Shown one piece after another: positions 24,968 to 36,575 of a stretch of DNA of 64,000 nucleotides. Every line of letters starts with the position of its first letter. Within the stretch, counting starts at the first letter, position 1. The notes under the pieces were generated by a model. The model made no database searches, was not told the DNA's origin, and saw only the letters and a list, made by a program, of their open reading frames with translations. The DNA is taken from assembly GCA_905221605.1 (NCBI GenBank), contig CAJNDS010002334.1, positions 308,501 to 372,500 on the forward strand. Reading direction: 5' to 3'. The stretch comes from Symbiodinium natans. Taxonomy: Eukaryota; Sar; Dinophyceae; Suessiales; Symbiodiniaceae. The translations under genes were made by a program, and so were the position numbers.

Positions 24968-25393
24968 GTGCAGGGCAGCATATCGATGGGCGAAGTGGTG
25001 GAACAATGTGTCATGTCACGCTGCACGCTGTGTGAGGTTAGACGCTCTCAAAGCAAGGACAAAGCTCATGCAGGAGGCCGAGGCAAGGATTGGACTACTT
25101 CAGTCCTGCTAGCGCTTGTTCCCCACGCCCATAGCCCAGACCCAAAAGTACGTGCCCTTTAGCTTAGAACGCCAAAAGCGGCTCTGTAGTGGAGCGAGGC
25201 CTTAGGATGATCGCGCTGCTGGTGATGGTGGACCGGGCTCATGCTGTCAAAGAGCATCAAAGAGCCAAAAACCTGGGACTCCAGCGGGCCCTTAAAGCCC
25301 TGAAGATCCCGTAAACCCACCTAGGCTGCTTAAGCTCAACCTCAAAGTCCCCCAATAGTTGACCCACGCGCCCGGCACATCATACTCGCAGAG

Positions 25394-26480
25394 GCCAAGC
25401 TGCCAGTGGCAGAGCTTCAGGCGCTCTTCGAGCGGACGTGCTGCCGCTTCCGGGTCGCGTCATAGACGCCCCCGCGCAGGCTCTTAAAGGTTTCCGAATC
25501 CTTTTTTGGGATGCCTGCAAAACGAGCTTTAGGGGATTATGAAGCTGATGTGAGCTTGGGCTGCTTGGGGACAAAATTGAGGAAATGTAAGGAACATGCC
25601 TTTCGCAGGGCCTCCTACGCCACGTCTTCTCATATCCTCGTCAGCGAGACGATGGGAATCGCTTCTAAGACCTTTTAAGCAAGCTTTTGCCAGCGCATTG
25701 AGAAAAGTCGCCGGTGTGCCGCGAAGATGGGTCAGGGTGAGCGGGGGGCTTACTTTGGGACGAGGTTCTACTAAGCCTTACGCCGCAGATTTGAAGCTCC
25801 TGGATTGCCAGGTTGCTGCTCACAACCATACTCAATCAGAGCCAGCATTGCCTACACGGTGCAACTGCAGAAGTCCGTGTAGACTGCCACCGCACCGAGC
25901 ACACACTGAAACCCGCAGTTTCTGTTCTCCAGAGCGAATCCTTAAAACCAGGCTCTTCACCTCATAGTCCTACATCTACTTTACGCCCTGGCTTCTCAAG
26001 AGAGACTCAGAGCCGTTTAATAACCTTATTCGGAACAGTCATTATAACAATCGTACTACTGGTAGTCATAATCAGCATAATCATAGTTAGTAACAATAAG
26101 GATACCGACTTCATGATTAAGGAATGTTCCGAGTGCAAGGAGCAGCAAGGAGCAAAAATGCTTAAATGCTCAGTCATGGACAAAGGAAGCACGATCAACT
26201 CACATACGGCCAGTTTTTTGCAGACTTAGTCTTAGCCGCTGAATGTGGTAGTCACGTCCTGTACCGAAGCTTACTCTTTGCCATGGCGCTCCTCGACGAG
26301 GTTGGAGCTGTATCTGCTTCTGGTTCGGTCATCCAGTGAGGAAGCGAATTGCGAAGTCAGTCTGAGTCTACCTGTAGCCGGCACCCACGCAAGCATTTCC
26401 AATCCTGAGCCCAGCCTGAAGCCCTTCCATGACAAGGCGTTCGCCTTGGACACGGCACCGCATGCGTTGCCTGCCGTGAG
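25394..26480 (+). CDS. Parvulin-type peptidyl-prolyl cis-trans isomerase (partial gene model)
   Basis: This enzyme class catalyses cis-trans isomerisation of X-Pro bonds. Exon 25394-25458 (AKLPVAELQALFERTCCRFR) joins in phase, across a 150-bp GT-AG intron, to an exon starting at 25609 that encodes ASYATSSHILVSE, the SHILV active-site strand of parvulins. An exon at 25694-25737 (RIEKSRRCAAKMGQ, donor GTGAGC) fits the helix after it. An exon ending near 26480 encodes SLKPFHDKAFALDT, matching the family's KPFxDAxFAL segment as in Pin1. The glycine-rich GGDLG part and the final T-x-x-GxH strand were not found, so the gene is incomplete in my model. Its first exon lies only 427 bp after the NAPRT stop on the same strand. 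A possible start is ATG 25207 (MIALLVMVDRAHAVKEHQRA). Confidence 0.65.
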
Positions 26481-27561
26481 GCCTGTTCAAAGGGTCCCTT
26501 CCGATGTATGGATATTATATATAAAGCTAATACAACGATGTACTGATATACTGAAATACAATACGATGCTGTACGGTAGTATTAGCTGGCTACATATATA
26601 TATATATATACATATATATAGATGCAAACCATATATGTATGTATACGTGCATATTATGAGGCAAAATTGCACAGCGTAAAAGAAGAAGCATAGTGGCTCT
26701 TCAGGCTCGCCTCAAGGTGTGGGCGGCCAAGACGCGACGTCACTGAGCGAGGCCGGCCTGCGCATGTCAGTCATTCTGAGTCGAATTGCGGAGAAGTTCC
26801 TGATAAATTAGGAGCAGCAAGGCTGTACTGCACTCTGTCAATGAGTAAAGCAACTCTTTCCCTCCCCTGATTTGGAGTGTGAATGGCAAGTTTCAGCACC
26901 TCGCTACGTGGCACAGATATATTACGCTCCACGCGACTTGATCCTGGCGTGGCCGTATAATGCTCTGAGGCAATTTTTCAAGGTCCCAATCGCCAACAAA
27001 TTTACATCTCCCCGCCCTAGCAGATGCTGTCACATGTTGCTGCAGGTGCGCCATCGGCGCTTGCGTCAGCTGTCACCGCTTTGATGGCGGGCGTTGCGGC
27101 AAAGAGGCAACGACACCACGATGATATCTAGGAATGTGATTTTCAGATCGCAAATGATATCAGACAGTGCTTCAAAGCGTGGCACTTGGGGAGGGTTCCC
27201 GCAAAGGATCAATTTCAGGGCATACGTTGACATAACTTTGCACACGACGCTTAAGTGTTCCATGACCTTCATTTGTGGGTACCTACTTGCATGGCAGAAG
27301 CAATATAAATGCAAGGCGATCACTGAATCACGGCGCCCCCTGTACTCCTAGTATCGTCCCGCTGAGTTTAAATGCTAAACGCTCGTCTCTACATATCTCT
27401 ACATCCCAGCAGGGACTGAAACCACTCAAAATCTGAATTCTAAAGAGAGCACCTTGAAAACCCACCACCTCACTCCAGTGACACGACAAAGGCGGAAGGA
27501 CGCCGCAAGGGCCACGGCCATGAGGGCCAGAGTCCCCCTCTGAGCTCTCGCTCTCTCCCGC

Positions 27562-27608
<47 letters not shown>

Positions 27609-27876
27609 GACGGGTTTAAAGGAGGGTTTTTAGGGTTTGTCGGGTTTGTAGAGGGTTTGTGAAGGGTTTGTAGAGGGTTTACGGGGTTTGGGTTGGTTGT
27701 AATGAGGCTCACAAACGAGACCCTTCTCAGGGTCGCTCTTTACCATGTTCATGTTCAGCTGATCTTGTTTATAGGCACCTACATGTTGTTTAAGGCAGAC
27801 CAGGCATCGGAATTCTTGTGACTTCATGACTGTGCAAGTGGGTTTGGGGTTAAGTGGCTCCGGGTTCCGGGCTTGA
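26481..27876. other. Repeat-rich intergenic or intronic stretch
   Basis: It holds a TA microsatellite with ATAT/CATATATA units (26593-26632), a CT tract (27563-27598) and GGGTTTGTA-like repeats (27611-27695). A possible plus-strand exon after CAG near 27022 reads MLSHVAAGAPSALASAVTAL but has no confirmed partner. Confidence 0.5.
27563..27598. repeat. CT dinucleotide microsatellite
   Basis: About 17 copies of TC/CT, ending in TTTCTTTG. Confidence 0.95.
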
Positions 27877-30800
27877 GTGGGAGGAGTTCAACCACCGTCA
27901 GCTCCAGCGCTTTGAAATGTCGCCGCATTCCAAACTCCCCAAAAAAACCCTGGGCCCTTCTGCAGCCATAGCTGAAGCTTTGCCGCCCAGAGTCTTCGGT
28001 GCAGTGGCAGTACTCGCAAGGCTGCGGCGGCCTTGGACGAGCCACTCTTCAGCGAGGCACGAAGGGTCAAGCCACAGCTGAGGAGTTGAAGAAGTCGAGA
28101 GGGGTCTTTCAATGTCTCTTCAAGACTTGCAAGGAGGCCTGGTCGGACGACGTTCCCAGTGAGCTGAGGGTACAGGACCGAAATGGACCGAAATTATGAG
28201 ATGTTCTCAGGGGAGGCGTAGAGGTTTGTAGTTGGAGGTTGGGTGCCGGGCCGGATGCAAGAATAACATGCATAGTTAGAGACCCTAGACCCCTCCTAAT
28301 GCGCATGATTGAAAAGCGAAGGACCTGGAGGTCGGGCAGGAGCTCGTGGGCATCGTGGTGAAGGTGTTGGAGGAGCTGCGGGCTCATCTTTCTTGGCCTC
28401 GAGGCGTACGTAGGCCACGTGGCGAAAAAACACCCCACATGGCCCTGAAACTTCCGGGCCCAGGCTCGGATGCTTCGTGGATGTGGGAGCGGACCGACAA
28501 GGGCCCTAGACTCAGAAGTTCAAAGACTCGGGTATGCAAGGATATGGGAGGTTATGAGTTGGGGTGGCTTGTGGGGAAGCTGGTGAAGGTGGTTAAGTTG
28601 GGCCAAGTTGCCGAAGCATGCGTGCGTTCCGCGGCTTTGTGCGTGCTGCGGGCTGGCGCGGATGCTAAGCTTCTCAGAACCAAGGCTCGTTCATCGGTCG
28701 AGGATCTCAAAGGGCTACGTCCCGTTGATTTCAGACGCCGCTTGGATCTACTGGGCATCCCTGTAAGCCTGTGAACTACACCATTCGCCTCATTCTCGAG
28801 CCCAGTTGTGTGCGTGCCAATCGGTCAGAGACGTCTGAGGGGAATACTAAGTATTATAGTCGTTCGTTTATAAGTTAAATTAAATGAAAAAAATAAAAGC
28901 ATAACAGACTTACAATCCTGACTGCTATAGCATGACGCCATGGTCGCCCAGGTAGTGCGGACCGGCCAGACGGTCAAGGCTGGGCGCCCTCCCCCGGGAG
29001 CCACGCGAAGGAGTATTTTCGGTTTTTTGTAGCCTGGCCCTCCAAACGCCATCAAATCCCTTCTCATGCTGCGCGAACATCGGTTTCCTCAACTTGTTCA
29101 GGTCAAGCTCCAGAACGAGTCAGTGTGTGTGTGTGTGTGGTTTTCGTCCAGGTGGTCTCGGGACTTCGGATGTTTCTTGCGGCATGAGGATAGGCTCCTG
29201 GACCTCGAGGTGGTTCAAGGCCCTCAGCACTACGAGGATTTGTGTCGTCTCATAAGTAGCATCCCTATCTGCAGAATGGCTTGCATTTCGTTCTGTACCT
29301 TGGCCGGTCTCAACCAGACCTCGACGACTAAACTTGTAGCCAAAAGCACCCAAGCCATCGAGCCACCGAGCCAGCCCAGCAAAGACGCATACTCCCACTG
29401 GGAATGACCTAGATCCAAGGAAAGCTGAGCGTTGTGAAATGTTGTGACGTGCAGATATGGGAGAGCTTGATCGTGTTTTCGACAGGCCAAACCCTTAGTG
29501 GCAGGTGAACTCGCATCTGGAATTCTTGGGGCGTTCCTCTACGCCCTCTTTCGAAGCCTCTGTCAACGGTTCCCCTTCCCTCTGGTGCCCTACCGGCTCT
29601 CTTGGAGGTCTGGGTCCAAGCCGTGTCTCCACAAGGCAGCCTGGTTAAAGCTTTCAATTTAGTCATGCCGGCGCACAACGCCGGGATCCGGGCTCTGTAC
29701 CCCTCACTTCAGCAGTCCTTGTCGGAGAGCTCATAAGGGGTGCAGGTCGTTGCTAGGAAGCGTGCGCCAGGCCGCCTGGACCTGACGATGGCTCGAGCCT
29801 CAGAACGCGTCGTTGCTTGCCTTCCAGCTTTCTGCAGGACCTTTGCCAAGCTGTGCAGCCTATTGAAATTGGGCCCAATCCAAAGCATTTCACAAGCGTC
29901 TAAAGGTCGCTAACCCAGTTCGCTCTATCGGAAAGGAACGCGTCGTGCTGAGGTCGATGAGAATGCCGAGGATGAGAGCCTGCGACCCTTCAAAGAGGTC
30001 CGGTCCCGGACTAGCTCAGACCTTGCGCAAATGCCCCTCAGTAATGATGCTGAAGCCGGGAATCCCGGTGCACACTGCTGTGTAATACGACTGTAATGGT
30101 ATTGTGTTTATAGATGCGACTAGGTCAGGGGAGCGTGCTGATCGTTTTGTATATGCTGGAGGAAGGGTTTAGTGAGGCCTCGCGTCGGTATTTTGAGGTC
30201 ATGTGGCCAGTGTGCCTTGCGTTCTTTGCGCTTCGGCAAAGGCGTACAGGCTGGCGTACAGGATGTTTTCAACCATGAGAATACCTAGCGAAGGTACAAA
30301 TCTCCCGGACAAATCAACCGAAAATATGCCATACAAGTGGCACGGAGGACCGCACGGACAACATTATGACCGTCAACAAAAGCCCTCTATTTTACATTGT
30401 GTTCAAATGAGCGTTTGATACAGCTTCCCAAATGAAATTTGTAAGGAAACGGTTGAATCGTAACGAAACGAAAGGGTGCTCATGGAGTGGTTGCAAAGAC
30501 CCTAACTTTACAATTTTAGGGGGTCTTCTTGAGCACACTGACTGCACTTTCTGCCAATCACAAAGCGTCCTAAACTCCCTCTCAACCCTTTAGAGGTGGG
30601 TGCAGATGAGTGGTTCGAGGCTGAGGTTACCGCCAGGAGCTGAGACTCCATGAGAACTCCATGAGTTTAAGGTTTATAGGGTCCAGGCTTCCCTGGCGTT
30701 CCTTCCTGTAGTGTGTCGTGTTGATTTTTTCTGCCTGGTTGGCCTTATCATGTAATGCGGAGAGCGCTCCGCACGCTGTCGCATGTAGCAGTACTTGATC

Positions 30801-33800
30801 ATGTAAAACTTCTCTCAAGTTCAACCAGTTTGAAGCGGTTGTGGAGACCGGGGGAACCTGACTGAGTTCTGGAGGGATCCACATCTGGAGGCCCTTCGAC
30901 CTGAACCTGAAAAACCCTGGACTTCAGGGTATGTCGAGCACGCGCAGATACACGAAAAACTTGCATTTGGAACTGGGTCCTTGAACGAGATTCGAAGGCC
31001 CTTACTGTACGAGTCACTGGGTAGAGGTTGGACTGAACGCTGGGTATCTAGGAGGGGTCATCACCTGCATCGCTGAGGGCTTGAACAATGGCGGAGCCTT
31101 CGTTCTAGCGGGCTGCTGAGCTTGATGGCCTTTTTGGGCCAGAGAAGTCAGGCATGTCAACATCCCAATTGTAGAGCCTAGAAGAGCCTCTTCCGTACAA
31201 CTTCAACTGTCCTTCAATGATTCAAGTCTACGGCCTTAGTCGGCTCTGGCTCAGGTGGAGCCCCCCGGCGGCGGGGACTGGGTGGACGGGTTCATCCCCA
31301 TCTCCCAGATCCAGGCCTGATGGGATTTTGGGGAGCACAAGCTTATTGGAAAAATAAAAATGAATCACATTCGGGTCTGTCTCAGGAGGGTTTCGTGGAG
31401 CACCCAGCGGACGTCCTAGAGGCCGGAGTTGGATGTTAGCTTCGCCGCCTTCTATTGAAATGGTGCAGGGAGCACGTTGAGACTTGAAGATGTTGCCCGC
31501 AATTGGACGAGCGCACCGATTCGAGCTCTCTCAGTTGCCCTCGGCAACCAAACAGATAGAAAAAACTTGGGACTTGGAGCTTTGTCTAAAGGTAGGGCAG
31601 GTCCCGGACGGGTAGGCATTTGAGATCCGCATGGGACCGGCGTGGAACCGCAAGCTGCTCCCCACAGCAGCCGTTTGGCTTCGTTGGCCCTGCAAGGAAT
31701 TGTCAGAGGCATGGGAACCGACTGCAGATTGAAAACATCTGTAAGGCTGCAAGGAGCACCAACAAGTGAAGCCATGCCAAAAGAACTTGTCGAGGGGGTG
31801 CCAGATGAACGGCGCTCATTCTCCATGCCTCCTTCCGCGACCGCGAGCTTTGTCACGCGGGGAAAGTTTGCAATGTTTCACTTTTTGGCTGTAAAACTTG
31901 CTAGTAAGATTGGTTCTTGCATCAACCTAGGTTGGTGGAGGGCACGCAGCAGCTGCTTCTCTGCAAGTCCTCGACGGCCGCCGCCTGAGTGTGATGGACG
32001 TAGATGCAAGGGACGCGATTTCTTCATTGAGGTTGTACGGTGACTGGAGTGTCGATTAATGTGGCAGTGCGGGGCAGCTTGCAGTCGCGGCCGAAGCTCA
32101 GCCAGAGCTTGGAGAACGTGGCCTTGCCCGGCAGCTTGCAGTCGCTGAGCTTCGGCAGCGATAGTTTGCAACCTGGGTTTGGAGAATGTGGCCTTGCCTG
32201 CCGGCTTGCAGTCCTTGACCTTCGGACATTTGTTCAATCAGCTTGGAGAATGTGGCCTTGCCTGGCAGCTTGCAATCCTTGAGCTTCGGCCGCGATTTCA
32301 GCCAGAGCTTGGAGAATCTGGCATTGACTGCAGGTTGTACAGCTTTGCCATGCTTTGCCACTTCGCGATGAACCTGCACGAATGCCGAGCCTTATACGTA
32401 CGCGTAAGAATGGATTTTGGCAGCCAGAGATGGAAGTACTTGCAAGAATGTTTTTTTGGCAGCCAGAGATGGAAGGCGCTCACCAACACGACATAGGAGG
32501 CAGAGGAAGCACGGCCACGCAGCCTACACACAGGGAGCTCGCTCCCGAGCATGCTGCGGGGAAAGTCCCCGTGCCTTTGGGCAGAGAGTGTCAATGGGAG
32601 ACCACAGGCCAGCGCCTGAAGCTTGCGGTGAAGCTTTGTGCGGAGCTCTTCGCTTGGGAGCTGGCCACTTGCAGCAGCACAGTCATGCCGTGAGCACTCG
32701 AGAGGGTGCCAACTGAACGGGGCTCATTCTCCCCATGCCTCCTTCCGCGACCGTGAGCTCTATCACGCGTAAGCTGCAGTTCAGTCAGGCTGTACAGCTT
32801 TGCCGCTTTGCGATGAATTTGCACGAATGCCCAGCCTGGTACTTGCAAGAATGTTTTTTTGGCTGCCAGAGATGGAAGGCGCTCACCAACACGACAAAGG
32901 AGGCAGAGGAAGCACGGCCACGCAGCCTACACACAGGGAGCTCGCTCCCGAGCATGCTGCGGGGAAAGTCCCCGTGCCTTTGGGCAGAGAGTGCCAATGG
33001 GAGACCACAGGCCAGCGCCTGAAGCTTGCGGTGAAGCTTTGTGCGGAGTTCTTCGCTTGGGAGCTGGCCACTTGCAGCAGCACAGTCATGCCGTGAGCAC
33101 TCGAGAGGGTGCCAACTGAACGGGGCTCATTCTCCCCATGCCTCCTTCCGCGACCGTGAGCTCTGTCACGCGGGGCTTGTACAGCTTTGCCGCTTCGCGA
33201 TGAACTTGCACGAATGCCGGGTACTTGCAAGAATGTTTTTTTGGCTGCCAGAGATGGAAGGCGCTCACCAACACGACAAAGAGGCAGAGGAAGCACGGCC
33301 ACGCAGCCTACACACAGGGAGCTCGCTCCCGAGCATGCTGCGGGGAAAGTCCCCGTGCCTTTGGGCAGAGAGTGTCAATGGGAGACCACAGGCCAGCGCC
33401 TGAAGCTTGCGGTGAAGCTTTGTGCGGAGCTCTTCGCTTGGGAGCTGGCCACTTGCAGCAGCACAGTCATGCCGTGAGCACTCGAGAGGGTGCCAACCGA
33501 ACGGGGCTCATTCTCCCCATGCCTCCTTCCGCGACCGTGAGCTCTATATCACGCGTAAGCTGCAGTTCAGTCAGGCTGTACAGCTTTGCCGCTTTGCGAC
33601 GAATTTGCACGAATGCCGAGCCTGGTACTTGCAAGAATGTTTTTTTTGGGCTGCCAGAGATGGAAGGTGCTCACCAACACGACGAAGGAGGCAGAGGAAG
33701 CACGGCCACGCAGCCTACACACAGGGAGCTCGCTCCCGAGCATGCTGCGGGGAAAGTCCCCGTGCCTTTGGGCAGAGAGTGTCAATGGGAGACCACAGGC

Positions 33801-36575
33801 CAGCGCCTGAAGCTTGCGGTGAAGCTTTGTGCGGAGCTCTTCGCTTGGGAGCTGGCCACTTGCAGCAGCACAGTCATGCCGTGAGCACTTGAGAGGGTGC
33901 CAACTGAACGGGGCTCATTCTCCCCATGCCTCCTTCCGCGACCGTGAGCTCTGTCACGCGGGGCTTGTACAGCTTTGCCGCTTCGCGATGAACTTGCACG
34001 AATGCCGGGTGCAAGAATGTTTTTTTGGCTGCCAGAGATGGAAGGCGCTCACCAACACGACAAAGAGGCAGAGGAAGCACGGCCACGCAGCCTACACACA
34101 GGGAGCTCGCTCCCGAGCATGCTGCGGGGAAAGTCCCCGTGCCTTTGGGCAGAGAGTGTCAATGGGAGACCACAGGCCAGCGCCTGAAGCTTGCGGTGAA
34201 GCTCTGTGCGGAGCTCTTCGCTTGGGAGCTGGCCACTTGCAGCAGCACAGTCATGCCGTGAGCACTTGAGAGGGTGCCAACTGAACGGGGCTCATTCTCC
34301 CCATGCCTCCTTCCGCGACCGTGAGCTCTATCACGCGTAAGCTGCAGTTCAGTCAGGTTGTACAGCTTTGCCGCTTTGCGATGAATTTGCACGAATGCCG
34401 AGCCTGGTACTTGCAAGAATGTTTTTTTTGGCAGCCAGAGATGGAAGGCGCTCACCATCACGACAAAGGAGGCAGAGGAAGCACGGCCACGCAGCCAACA
34501 CACAGGGAGCTCGCTCCCGAGCATGCTGCGGGGAAAGTCCCCGTGCCTTTGGGCAGAGAGTGTCAATGGGAGACCACAGGCCAGCGCCTGAAGCTTGCGG
34601 TGAAGCTTTGTGTGGAGCTGTTTCGTTTGGGAGCTGGCCACTTGCAGCAGCACAGTCATGCCGTGAGCACTCGAGAGGGTGCCAACTGAACGGGGCTCAT
34701 TCTCCCCTTGCCTCCTTCCGCGACCGTGAGCTTTGTCACGCGATGACGTCAATTCAGGTTGTACAGCTTTGCCTTTTCGCGATCAGCAGCACTGGCTTGC
34801 TTTGAGCATTCGCGAGGGTGCCAACTGAACGGAGTGTGTGTTGTTTTTTGCCCTCGTGCTTCGCACTCTTTATTGCAGAAAGGTTTGCACCAAAGGCGCT
34901 CAGTGGTTTTGGCTGTCATGTTGCAACAAAGGTTCTAGAATCGAGAATCAGTCTCATAAACATTGCCTCCACGCCTCTTACTCAACCATGAGGAAGAAGC
35001 TGCGCGCTACTCTTGGTCCTGGTTGTCACGTAGATTGAGCAAGCGGGCCCTTAGCGCAGGTGGGACAGAGAGTCCAGGCCCGCGTGACCGAAGCAGGCGC
35101 AAGGCCTGGGTTGACTCAGTCGGGGAAGTAACAAAGTCCCCAAAATATGTTGTTGCCCAGCTTCATGCATTCACGCTCAGCCCGTCATCCGAAAACAATC
35201 TAGGATGTTACGCCTGTGAGCCACGCCAAGTTCTGCCAGGCTGAAGCTTTCGATGCGCAAGTTCTTCGCCAGACTTCGGTTAGAAGATCAGGAGCACGGG
35301 GTGTACCTCTTAGTGTTTTGAAGACTGCGGTGCAGGTCTCTTCCCCCGTCCCCGAGTCACTCAGGGGAGCATCACGTACCGAGACAGAGAGGACGTATCA
35401 TCACTGCTCGACGTCTCCCCGGAGACATGGTTCACTGGCACGCCTGCAACCCAGCTCTGCGCGAGCAGAGGTCTTCGCCAGTAAAGGAGCTGCGCGTACC
35501 ACGAAAAAGTATAAAGCTTGCAGATGTTCACGCTCTTTCCTTCAGGGTGGACCATGCTGCTCCATTTGGAGTGTTTGTGAAGGCACGGATCAGCGAAGTC
35601 GTGGGTTGGACTTCAATTTCAACTGTACAGGGATATGCCTGCTGAGCTTGGAGCACACCTCTTGGCTTGAGACAATGACGGCAGTGACAGCCGGCTTCTC
35701 TAGGCTTCTGCCAGCTCAGAGAACCTAAACGCACCTTGTGCCCGCAGATTTCCTTCCCGGACAAGTCGGGTGAGGCATGGCTTGTTGTGGAGTGGTGGAC
35801 ACCCTCCATGCAAATCATGCCGCACATGTGCCGCACGCTCTTGCTCATGGTAGGATGAATCGTGAATTCTGCCTTTGCGTCCTTCTCTCCTTCCGAAGTT
35901 CCTTGAAGCGATACTGGCGCCGAAACACGATGCAGGGCATGGGCCTTGTCCACGTCTCCGAGATGCGAGCACCTTGGTAGCAAACCCTCAGACCTGAAGC
36001 GCCTTCCCGAACTGCAAGCTTTTTAACTTTAACAGAGCATAGAACATGCCAAGTGATGCAAATGTTTTCAGACTCTGTCCGGCCCTTCCCTAGCTCCCCG
36101 AGAGGACGGGTACGTCGGGGATCCAGAGGCCGAAGTTGATGCCAGGGGCCTCAGATCTCAGATCTTGGAAGCAAAAGGGTGTTGCATGCTGTATGCCATT
36201 GTATGCATGCTGCATGCATGAATCTTATATCTGAGATGCTGGCGTTCTTAAGAATGTTGGCTCAGCCTGTCCAGTGCTTTAGAGGAGGAATTTTGAGTTA
36301 TGAGAGCACTGCAGCTTGAAGGCCGGCCAGCAGGTCCAAGTCCGGGTGATCCAGGCCACGCAAGGATTGGAGTTTAGGGTTTCGGGCTTGGGGGATCTCG
36401 GACATCGCGCATGAGAATTGCGGGGTGGGGGTGCACGGGGAAGGTCTGTCGGGTGCGAGTATGGGGAGTTTGGGGATCGAGTCTCGGTTTGTCGGGTGCA
36501 AAATTTTGGATGAGAGCCTGTGCCAGGTGGACCCCGACACGAAGAGGCCTCTTTTGCGGCGGGACGATGGCCCTC
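27877..36575 (+). CDS. S1 RNA-binding-domain protein, multi-exon, spanning repeat array 2
   Basis: S1 domains bind RNA in ribosomal protein S1, plastid S1-like factors and EF-Ts fusions. Exon 28322-28374 (DLEVGQELVGIVVKVLEE) joins in phase, by a GC-AG intron of 89 bp, to 28464-28502 (LGCFVDVGADRQG), rebuilding a canonical S1 start. Exon 31255-31314 (DWVDGFIPISQIQ) joins in phase to 31386-31427 (EGFVEHPADVLEAG), the later half of an S1 fold. A second S1 set follows: from 35546 (VDHAAPFGVFVKARISE), from 36105 (DGYVGDPEAEVDA) and from 36527 (VDPDTKRPLLRRDDG). Upstream candidates are 27877-27950 (WEEFNHRQLQRFEMSPHSK) and 28012-28082 (TRKAAAALDEPLFSEARRVK). At least two S1 domains are implied. That all exons form one gene is inferred from order and strand; start, stop and several exons are missing. 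If one gene, array 2 sits in its intron at 31428-35545. Confidence 0.62.
28503..31254. other. 2.75-kb interval within the S1 gene, no confident exon
   Basis: Open pieces include 28590-28774 (AEACVRSAALCVLRAGADAK) and a minus frame at 29409-29678. None shows a phase-consistent splice pair. A short GT run sits at 29125-29139. Confidence 0.4.
31797..31866 (+). repeat. Isolated fragment of the satellite unit
   Basis: It matches the unit segment that runs from GGGTGCCAACTGAACGG through ACGCGGGG, with several substitutions, about 500 bp upstream of array 2. Confidence 0.85.
32045..32334 (+). pseudogene. BspA-like leucine-rich-repeat relic, four frameshifted ~23-residue repeats
   Basis: Repeats of 57-69 bp start near 32075, 32132, 32201 and 32265. 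Translated piecewise they read SQSLENVALPGSLQSLSFG, ENVALPAGLQSLTFGHLFNQ and QSLENLALTA, the SLExVxLPxxLQxLxFG type common in dinoflagellate BspA-like (LRR_5) proteins. The frame shifts between repeats, so no intact product is possible. It runs directly into the first unit of array 2. Confidence 0.8.
32335..34830 (+). repeat. Tandem-repeat array 2: ~6 units alternating ~388 and ~398 bp
   Basis: Equivalent points (the bases before GTACAGCTTTGCC) fall near 32335, 32790, 33177, 33576, 33965, 34358 and 34759. Two variants alternate. One has GTCACGCGGGGCTTGTACAG; the other has an insertion, TATCACGCGTAAGCTGCAG then TTCAGTCAGG. The array is thus a dimeric higher-order repeat of about 786 bp. The unit is the same family as arrays 1 and 3, and the 3' part of the plus frame (ATCSSTVMP-stop) is kept in every unit. 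The final unit decays from about 34735 on. Unlike arrays 1 and 3 it lacks the common head; the leucine-rich-repeat relic stands in its place. Confidence 0.92.
34831..35545. other. Interval after array 2, weak coding signal
   Basis: A plus frame from about 35216 (SHAKFCQAEAFDAQVLRQTS) is open for 170 codons, but no splice sites or family match were found. Confidence 0.35.
35748..35851 (+). CDS. Exon-like segment, gene unassigned (possibly the S1 gene)
   Basis: After a CCCGCAG acceptor the sequence reads ISFPDKSGEAWLVVEWWTPS and continues MQIMPHMCRTLLLMV before a stop. Codon use and the acceptor suggest an exon. It follows the S1 piece at 35546 but does not resemble S1. A minus frame at 35528-35983 overlaps it. 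Confidence 0.4.

Noticed and set aside
27611-27695. Interstitial telomere
   Set aside because: Contains one TTTAGGG, but the rest is irregular GGGTTTGTA; similar TTTAGGG words occur singly in several introns.
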